Assembly (NCBI GenBank): GCA_937894955.1
Contig: CALAXO010000180.1
Location: 1-19,589, forward strand
DNA: 19,589 nucleotides
DNA from: an uncultured Clostridia bacterium
GTDB lineage: Bacteria > Bacillota > Clostridia > Christensenellales > CAG-138
Direction: 5' to 3'
Shown: piece by piece, positions 14,918 to 19,589 of the stretch
How the letters are laid out: every line of letters starts with the position of its first letter
Numbering within the stretch: the stretch's first letter is position 1
The notes under the pieces: generated by a model
Databases searched by the model: none
The model's input: only the letters and a program-made list of their open reading frames with translations
What the model was told of the DNA's origin: nothing
Made by a program: the position numbers and the translations under genes

Positions 14918-14934
14918 GAAAGGAAGGAAAGAAT

Positions 14935-15903
14935 ATGAAAAAAATCGTAATGATTCTTTTGGCCGCACTTTTGGTGTTGAACACCTTTGCCTGCACCGGA
15001 GGCAGTGAAAAACAAGCGGTGAATCAACCGCAGGACTTGGAAAAAACGCAGCCGAAATGTTATCTTTTCAGCTCCGCAAACGGTGGACTGCAAAGCGAGG
15101 ACAGCGCGGATACAGCCGTTTATGAGGGCGAGCTGATGTCGCAATGGGGCGGGTCAAGCTTTAAAGCATCCGATGCGCCGGCAAAAGCTTCCGTGACCTA
15201 TGGCGGAGAAACTTACACAGGGACATACAGAGGCTCGGAGTATAGAATGGGAAATTCATATATCACGCATTACTATACAGGTGATAACTGTTATGAATTC
15301 GGGATTAATTCCGAAAACGGGAAACTTGTTGGAATCAATTTCCAAACAGAGTCTTTCTGTAAAAAAGAAAGTGCGGTATCGGAGTTGAGAAATGCGCGGG
15401 AACGCGCCGAAGAGGTTGCAAGGGAATGCGCCGCAAACTTCCTGAACCTTGAAGAATGCGGCGAGCCCACGGTGAGCGTTATGCCGTTTGAAGACAATAA
15501 CGGCACAGCAATGGATGTTTACAAGTACTTTTTTTGCAGGAAACTGAACGGCATTGAAACAAGGGCATATGTTGGCGTCCGCGTCAACTCAAGGGGTATG
15601 CTTATTTCGTTCAGCCTTGGGGATTTGGATTCTTTCGAAAAAATGGCGGCGGACAGCGTAAGGTTCGGCAGCCTGAATATTGAAGATGAAATTCAAAAGG
15701 CGTTTCAGAATGTTAATCCCTTCCCGAACGGCACGATTGTTGAAGGTCCGAGTATTGACAGAGCATTTTTCGCCGTGACGCCGCAGGGAGAAACGGTGAT
15801 AATAGCGGCTGCTCAGGCGACGTTTTCGCTGCAACAGACGGATGAAAACTCAACACAGGATCCGGAACCGATCGGCGCAGGATATGAGTTTATCATAAAA
15901 TAG
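14935..15903 (+). CDS. Predicted lipoprotein of unknown function
   Basis: 322 residues, ATG after AAGGAAGG. The N-terminus MKKIVMILLAALLVLNTFAC is a lipoprotein signal with the lipidated Cys at residue 20, followed by a Gly/Ser/Glu-rich linker. Thus the protein is predicted to be anchored on the outer face of the cytoplasmic membrane. The mature part (about 280 residues) alternates strand-like stretches (YGGETYTGTYRGSEY, YEFGINSENGKLVGINF) with a charged helix (ELRNARERAEEVARECA) near the middle. No family is recognised and no catalytic motif is visible. It starts 17 bp after the broken DNRLRE gene and is probably transcribed from the same promoter at 14315. A terminator follows. Confidence 0.85.
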   Translation: MKKIVMILLAALLVLNTFACTGGSEKQAVNQPQDLEKTQPKCYLFSSANGGLQSEDSADTAVYEGELMSQWGGSSFKASDAPAKASVTYGGETYTGTYRGSEYRMGNSYITHYYTGDNCYEFGINSENGKLVGINFQTESFCKKESAVSELRNARERAEEVARECAANFLNLEECGEPTVSVMPFEDNNGTAMDVYKYFFCRKLNGIETRAYVGVRVNSRGMLISFSLGDLDSFEKMAADSVRFGSLNIEDEIQKAFQNVNPFPNGTIVEGPSIDRAFFAVTPQGETVIIAAAQATFSLQQTDENSTQDPEPIGAGYEFIIK

Positions 15904-15978
15904 AATAAGTGTGAATCGGCGGCAGAGCGTTTTGCCGCATTGTTCCGATGAATGATGCCGTCGCCGAAAGGTTAACGG

Positions 15979-16029
15979 AAAAAAGCGACTCGCAGACGCT
16001 GCATTGCAGAGGTTTGACGGGTCGTTTTT
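15979..16029 (+). terminator. Rho-independent terminator after the lipoprotein gene
   Basis: An A-run plus CGACTCG (15979-15992, one bulged G) pairs with CGGGTCG plus TTTTT (16018-16029), with a small CTGC-ATT-GCAG hairpin in the loop. It separates the accessory genes from the str operon promoter. Confidence 0.6.
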
Positions 16030-16111
16030 CTGCCTGAAGCCGAATTTCAAAATAATATAATTGAAGGAACCGATTTTTTCAAAAACTTTCAATAAAAAAG
16101 GGCAAATATAC

Positions 16112-16140
16112 TTGACAATGCCTTGAATGAATGGTAGAAT
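16112..16140 (+). promoter_or_regulatory. Main promoter of the str operon
   Basis: TTGACA at 16112-16117, exactly 17 bp, TAGAAT at 16135-16140 (six and five of six). An A-rich stretch precedes it. The start site would be near 16147, giving a leader of about 120 nt before rpsL. Confidence 0.8.
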
Positions 16141-16187
16141 ACGCTCAGTGTGTTTTTAAGCTGACATACTATGCGATTTTTGTATGG

Positions 16188-16227
16188 AAAATACTCCTTC
16201 CAAGGGGTTGCAAGGGGTTTTCTTTAT
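16188..16227 (+). promoter_or_regulatory. Possible attenuator hairpin in the rpsL leader
   Basis: AAAA-TA-CTCCTT (16188-16199) can pair with AAGGGGTTTT (16212-16221) around a 12-nt loop, with a 2-nt bulge and one G-U pair, running into TTTTCTTTAT. CAAGGGGTT occurs twice in tandem here, so alternative pairings are possible. It lies between the promoter and the rpsL ribosome binding site. Confidence 0.3.
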
Positions 16228-16267
16228 ATAAAAATAAAAATTTTATTTTAGTTAAGGAGAAACTTTC

Positions 16268-16642
16268 ATGCCCACTATTAACCAGTTGGTCAGAAAGAGC
16301 AGGGAAAAGGTCGAATACAAGTCCAATTCCCCGATTCTGAAGCAGTGCCCTCAGCGCCGCGGCGTTTGCACCGCTGTTCGTACCATGACTCCCAAAAAGC
16401 CGAACTCCGCACTCCGTAAGATTGCCCGTATCCGCCTTACCGACGGTCTCGAGGGTACCGCTTACATCCCCGGCATCGGCCACAACCTTCAGGAGCACTC
16501 CGTCGTTCTTATCAGGGGCGGCAGGGTTAAGGATCTTCCCGGTGTTCGCTACCACATCATCCGCGGTGCACTCGATACCGCAGGCGTTGCAAAGCGTATG
16601 CAGGCTCGCAGCCGTTACGGCGCGAAGCGTCCCAAGAAGTAA
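16268..16642 (+). CDS. rpsL: 30S ribosomal protein S12
   Basis: 124 residues, full length for the family. S12 sits at the decoding centre of the 30S subunit and monitors codon-anticodon pairing. The conserved TPKKPNSALRK motif has K43 (the classic streptomycin-resistance position, wild type here). RVKDLPGVRYH carries K88, D89 (the residue methylthiolated by RimO in some bacteria) and P91. The ATG follows AAGGAG by 8 bp. It is the first gene of the str operon; the stop overlaps the TAAGGAGG ribosome binding site of rpsG. Confidence 0.98.
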   Translation: MPTINQLVRKSREKVEYKSNSPILKQCPQRRGVCTAVRTMTPKKPNSALRKIARIRLTDGLEGTAYIPGIGHNLQEHSVVLIRGGRVKDLPGVRYHIIRGALDTAGVAKRMQARSRYGAKRPKK

Positions 16643-16653
16643 GGAGGTAAACT

Positions 16654-17124
16654 ATGCCCAGGAGAGGTTTTGTTCCCAAGAGGGAAGTTCTTGATGATCC
16701 TATTTACGGCGGCAAGCTCGTAACCAAGCTCATCAACCAGGTTATGCTCGACGGCAAACGCGGCACGGCTCAGAAGGCCTGCTACGGTGCTTTCGATATC
16801 ATTCGTGAAAAGACCGGCCGTGAGCCTCTTGAAGTATTCCAGGAAGCAATGAACAACGTCATGCCCGTTCTGGAAGTCAAGGCTCGCCGTATCGGCGGTT
16901 CCACCTATCAGGTTCCCCTCGAAATCCGTGCGGAACGCCGCCAGACTCTCGGTCTGCGCTGGATCGTGCTTTATGCACGCGCAAGGAGCGAGCGCACCAT
17001 GCAGGAAAGGCTCGCCGGCGAAATTCTTGATGCCTGCAATCAGCAGGGCTCCGCTTTCAAAAAGAAAGAGGATGTTCACAAGATGGCAGAAGCGAACAAG
17101 GCTTTCGCACACTTCAGGTTCTGA
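16654..17124 (+). CDS. rpsG: 30S ribosomal protein S7
   Basis: 156 residues, the usual bacterial length. S7 nucleates assembly of the 30S head and contacts E-site tRNA. The N-terminus MPRRGFVPKREVLDDPIYGG and the motifs ARRIGGSTYQVPLEI and RAERRQTLGLRWIV are diagnostic. It ends AEANKAFAHFRF, against the more common AFAHYRW. The ATG is 11 bp after rpsL, behind GGAGG. In E. coli S7 is the autogenous repressor of this operon; whether this holds here cannot be seen. A short TTTCCG-TTTT-CGGAAA hairpin lies just after the stop, but it lacks a T-run, so read-through to fusA is likely. Confidence 0.98.
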   Translation: MPRRGFVPKREVLDDPIYGGKLVTKLINQVMLDGKRGTAQKACYGAFDIIREKTGREPLEVFQEAMNNVMPVLEVKARRIGGSTYQVPLEIRAERRQTLGLRWIVLYARARSERTMQERLAGEILDACNQQGSAFKKKEDVHKMAEANKAFAHFRF

Positions 17125-17241
17125 TTTTCCGTTTTCGGAAACATCAAAGCCGCTGTCGTTTTTCGGATTCCGTTTAAAAATCCAAAAACTGCATAAACTT
17201 ATTTCTGAAATTTTCAACCATGCGGAAAGGAGGATTCGGCA

Positions 17242-19320
17242 ATGCCTCGCAAAACACCCCTTGAGATGACGCGCAACATCGGCATCATGGCTCATATTGA
17301 CGCGGGCAAAACAACAACGACCGAGCGCATTCTGCTCTATACGGGCAAAATTCACCGCGCGGGCGAAGTTCACGAGGGCGCAGCCACCATGGACTACATG
17401 GAACAGGAGCGCGAACGCGGCATCACCATCACTTCCGCCGCAACAACCACTTATTGGCACGATTGCCGCATAAACATCATTGACACGCCGGGGCATGTTG
17501 ATTTCACGGTCGAAGTCGAACGCTCCCTGCGCGTGCTTGACGGTGCGGTTGCGGTATTCTGTGCAAAGGGCGGCGTTGAGTCCCAGAGCGAGACTGTTTG
17601 GCATCAGGCGGAACGCTACCATGTTCCCCGCATTGCCTATGTCAACAAAATGGACATCGTCGGTGCTGATTTCTTTAACGTCATGGGCATGATGCGCGAG
17701 CGTTTGGGAGCAAACCCCGTCGCGCTGCAGCTTCCTATCGGCAATGAAGCAGATTTCCGCGGCGTTATCGACCTTGTGCGCATGTGTGCAGAGGTCTATT
17801 ACGATGATGACGGGTTTGACATTCGCAATGAACCGATTCCTCCGGAATATCTTGAAAAAGCGGAGCAATACCGCACCGCTTTGATAGAAACCGTTGCTGA
17901 TGAAAGCGACGAATTGATGGAGCTTTACCTTGCGGGTGAGTCCATCCCCGAGGATCTGCTCCGCAGTGCCATAAGATCCGCAACCATCAACAACAACGCC
18001 GTTCCGACCTGCTGCGGTTCTTCTTATCGCAACAAGGGTGTCCAGCCCCTTATGGACGCGATCGTTGATTATCTGCCGAGCCCACTGGATCTTCCCCCCA
18101 TTGAGGCAACGAGCAGGGACGGCAAAAAAACGATCGAGGTCACGGCGGATGATTCCGCACCGTTCGCTGCGCTGGCGTTCAAAATCGTTACCGATTCATT
18201 CGTCGGCAAACTTGCATTTTGCAGAGTTTATGCGGGTTCGCTCAAAGTGGGCTCCGTTGTATACAATGCAAACAAGGGCAAGCGCGAACGTGTCACAAAG
18301 CTTTTGCTCATGCATGCGGACAGCCGCACCGAGCTTGACGAAGTCTATGCCGGCGATATTGCCGCATTTGTCGGGCTTCGCGAGACAGTCACGGGCGAAA
18401 CGCTTTGCAGCGAAGGCAAACCGCTGCTCATGGAATCAATGGATTTTCCGGAGCCGGTGATTCGTATCGCCATCGAATCAAAAACAAAGGCAGGTCAACA
18501 AAAACTCAACGATGCGCTTGCAAAGCTTGCAGAGGAGGATCCCACTTTCCGCTCCTATTCGGACGAGGAAACGGGGCAGACGATCATTGCCGGCATGGGC
18601 GAGCTGCATCTTGACATAATCGTTGACAGACTCATTCGTGAGTTCAAAGTCGAGTGCCGTGTCGGCAAACCGCAGGTTGCATACCGCGAAAGCATCACCA
18701 AAACCGTTCGCACTGTCGGCAGTTATATTCGCCAGAATGCGGGCAAGGGCGTTTACGGTCACTGTGCCGTTGAGTTTGCGCCCGGCGCACCGGGCAGCGG
18801 GTTTGTGTTCGAAAACGCCGTTCCGCCTTCCGTGCTTCCGCCGGAATACGTTAAGGCCGTTGAAGAAGGCATTCGCGAGGCATCGCGCAGCGGTTCGCTG
18901 GGCGGATACGAAGTCGTTGATTTTTCCGCAAAGCTTGTTGACGGCAGCGTGAACGAACTTGAATCATGCGAACTTGCATACAAAATTGCGGGAAGTCTCG
19001 CGTTCCGCGAAGCATGTGAAAAAGGCGGCTCCGTGCTGCTTGAACCGTTCATGAAGTGCGAGATTGTCGTTCCGGACGAGTTCCTGGGCGACGTCATGGG
19101 CAACATCACGGCGCGGCGCGGCAGAATCGATGGGGTTGAAATGCGCGCGGGAGGTCAGCAGTGCATCAATGCGCTTTGTCCCCTCAGCGAAATGTTCGGC
19201 TATGCAACGGATCTGCGTTCAAGAACGCAGGGCCGCGGAAGCTTTACAATGCGTTTCGACCACTATGAAGAGGTTGCCAAGAACCTTGTTGACAAAATTC
19301 TTGGCATTATCTACCAGTAA
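17242..19320 (+). CDS. fusA: Elongation factor G, with unusual domain IV tip
   Basis: 692 residues, the usual EF-G length; this GTPase drives ribosomal translocation and recycling. G1 is AHIDAGKTT (17-25), switch I contains RGITIT (59-64), G3 is DTPGH (81-85, with catalytic H85) and G4 is NKMD (135-138). Domains II to V follow in order, with GMGELHLDI, RQNAGKGVYGHC, VLLEPFMK, NITARRGRI and MFGYATDLRS. At the domain IV tip the family has SYHDVDSSE, with His583 in E. coli; here it is SVNELESCE, with Asn571 (codon at 18952-18954) in the His position. The rest fits a functional EF-G. ATG follows AAAGGAGG. There is a 117-bp gap after rpsG and a 184-bp gap before tuf. Whether another EF-G exists elsewhere in the genome is unknown. 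Confidence 0.95.
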   Translation: MPRKTPLEMTRNIGIMAHIDAGKTTTTERILLYTGKIHRAGEVHEGAATMDYMEQERERGITITSAATTTYWHDCRINIIDTPGHVDFTVEVERSLRVLDGAVAVFCAKGGVESQSETVWHQAERYHVPRIAYVNKMDIVGADFFNVMGMMRERLGANPVALQLPIGNEADFRGVIDLVRMCAEVYYDDDGFDIRNEPIPPEYLEKAEQYRTALIETVADESDELMELYLAGESIPEDLLRSAIRSATINNNAVPTCCGSSYRNKGVQPLMDAIVDYLPSPLDLPPIEATSRDGKKTIEVTADDSAPFAALAFKIVTDSFVGKLAFCRVYAGSLKVGSVVYNANKGKRERVTKLLLMHADSRTELDEVYAGDIAAFVGLRETVTGETLCSEGKPLLMESMDFPEPVIRIAIESKTKAGQQKLNDALAKLAEEDPTFRSYSDEETGQTIIAGMGELHLDIIVDRLIREFKVECRVGKPQVAYRESITKTVRTVGSYIRQNAGKGVYGHCAVEFAPGAPGSGFVFENAVPPSVLPPEYVKAVEEGIREASRSGSLGGYEVVDFSAKLVDGSVNELESCELAYKIAGSLAFREACEKGGSVLLEPFMKCEIVVPDEFLGDVMGNITARRGRIDGVEMRAGGQQCINALCPLSEMFGYATDLRSRTQGRGSFTMRFDHYEEVAKNLVDKILGIIYQ

Positions 19321-19338
19321 CATCGGAGCTTCCGACAG

Positions 19339-19390
19339 CGGCAGAAGGCTTATTCAGCCGGTTTTGCCGAAAAATCTCGGCTTTGCGAGA
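19339..19390 (+). terminator. Hairpins downstream of fusA, possible partial terminator
   Basis: CGGCA (19339-19343) pairs with TGCCG (19365-19369) around a nested GGCT-TATTC-AGCC. A second hairpin, TCTCG-GCTTTG-CGAGA (19375-19390), follows. No clean T-run is present, so this may be a processing or pausing structure rather than a terminator. Confidence 0.35.
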
Positions 19391-19431
19391 ATATATCTGT
19401 CAGAACACCGTGATACACCGACATCCCCTTA

Positions 19432-19460
19432 TTGCAAAAACGATGCAATTGGGATATAAT
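19432..19460 (+). promoter_or_regulatory. Separate promoter for tuf
   Basis: TTGCAA at 19432-19437 (four of six), 17 bp, TATAAT at 19455-19460 (six of six). It would start transcription about 40 nt before tuf, allowing EF-Tu to be made in excess of the upstream str genes. Confidence 0.65.
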
Positions 19461-19504
19461 GATTTGAGAGAATAAACTATTAAATCCATCAGGAGGAATT
19501 CACA

Positions 19505-19589
19505 ATGGCAAAGCAGAAGTTCGAAAGAACCAAACCCCATGTAAACATCGGCACCATCGGTCACGTTGACCATGGCAAGACCACCCTCA
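19505..19589 (+). CDS. tuf: Elongation factor Tu (3' truncated by window end)
   Basis: Only the first 28 codons are in the window: MAKQKFERTKPHVNIGTIGH followed by VDHGKTTL. The P-loop GHVDHGKT (residues 19-26) and the MAKxKFERxKPHVNIGTIGH start are diagnostic of EF-Tu, the GTPase that delivers aminoacyl-tRNA to the ribosome. The ATG follows AGGAGG with suitable spacing. It completes the rpsL-rpsG-fusA-tuf order of the str operon and has its own promoter just upstream. Confidence 0.97.
   Translation, partial: MAKQKFERTKPHVNIGTIGHVDHGKTTL

Noticed and set aside
17126..17141. Hairpin TTTCCG-TTTT-CGGAAA after rpsG as a terminator
   Set aside because: There is no T-run after it and no clear promoter before fusA, so the operon is more likely continuous.
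16615..17868. 417-codon open frame on the - strand across rpsL, rpsG and fusA
   Set aside because: It spans the ends of three certain genes on the other strand and has no promoter, ribosome binding site or motif.

Overview
The window looks like a chromosomal segment of a Gram-positive Clostridia-type bacterium, probably an uncultured relative of the Ruminococcaceae/Oscillospiraceae. The evidence is Firmicutes-style RpoB and RpoC without the large proteobacterial insertions, the gene order rpoB-rpoC ... rpsL-rpsG-fusA-tuf, strong AGGAGG-type ribosome binding sites, TTGACA/TATAAT-type promoters, and secreted proteins ending in dockerin-like calcium-binding repeats. I cannot place it to genus from sequence alone. 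Every gene I accept is on the + strand.

Layout. (1) 1-1863: the 3' part of a large secreted modular protein with a C-terminal dockerin-like domain, followed by terminator-like hairpins and a heptamer tandem repeat. (2) 2052-2366: a tiny CRISPR-like array of four repeats and three 32-nt spacers with an exact 61-bp period. It sits just downstream of a perfect consensus promoter, and no cas gene is in view. (3) 2639-3600: a second secreted dockerin-type protein, broken by a frameshift inside its last calcium loop. (4) 3635-5156: a two-gene cassette (a small secreted protein and a VanZ-family membrane protein) bracketed by two copies of a ~250-bp repeat. Each copy carries a strong terminator followed by a TTGACA promoter. 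The second copy is the promoter region of rpoB. (5) 5399-13038: rpoB and rpoC, ending in a terminator. (6) 13281-15903: an accessory interval between rpoC and rpsL with a Cys-rich two-helix membrane protein, a frameshifted DNRLRE-type surface protein and a lipoprotein. (7) 16112-19589: the str operon, rpsL, rpsG, fusA and the first 28 codons of tuf, with a strong promoter before rpsL and a second one before tuf.

How it works together. The core genes encode the two large RNA polymerase subunits and translation factors. They are normally close to rplKAJL, and often to an L7Ae-like gene between rpoC and rpsL, but neither is seen here. The cluster appears to have been opened by secreted and membrane protein genes, and transcription has been re-partitioned by repeat-borne terminator/promoter modules. 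The most noteworthy items are the orphan CRISPR-like mini-array with its consensus promoter, the duplicated terminator-promoter repeat now serving rpoB, and an EF-G whose domain IV tip has Asn in place of the usual translocation-critical His.
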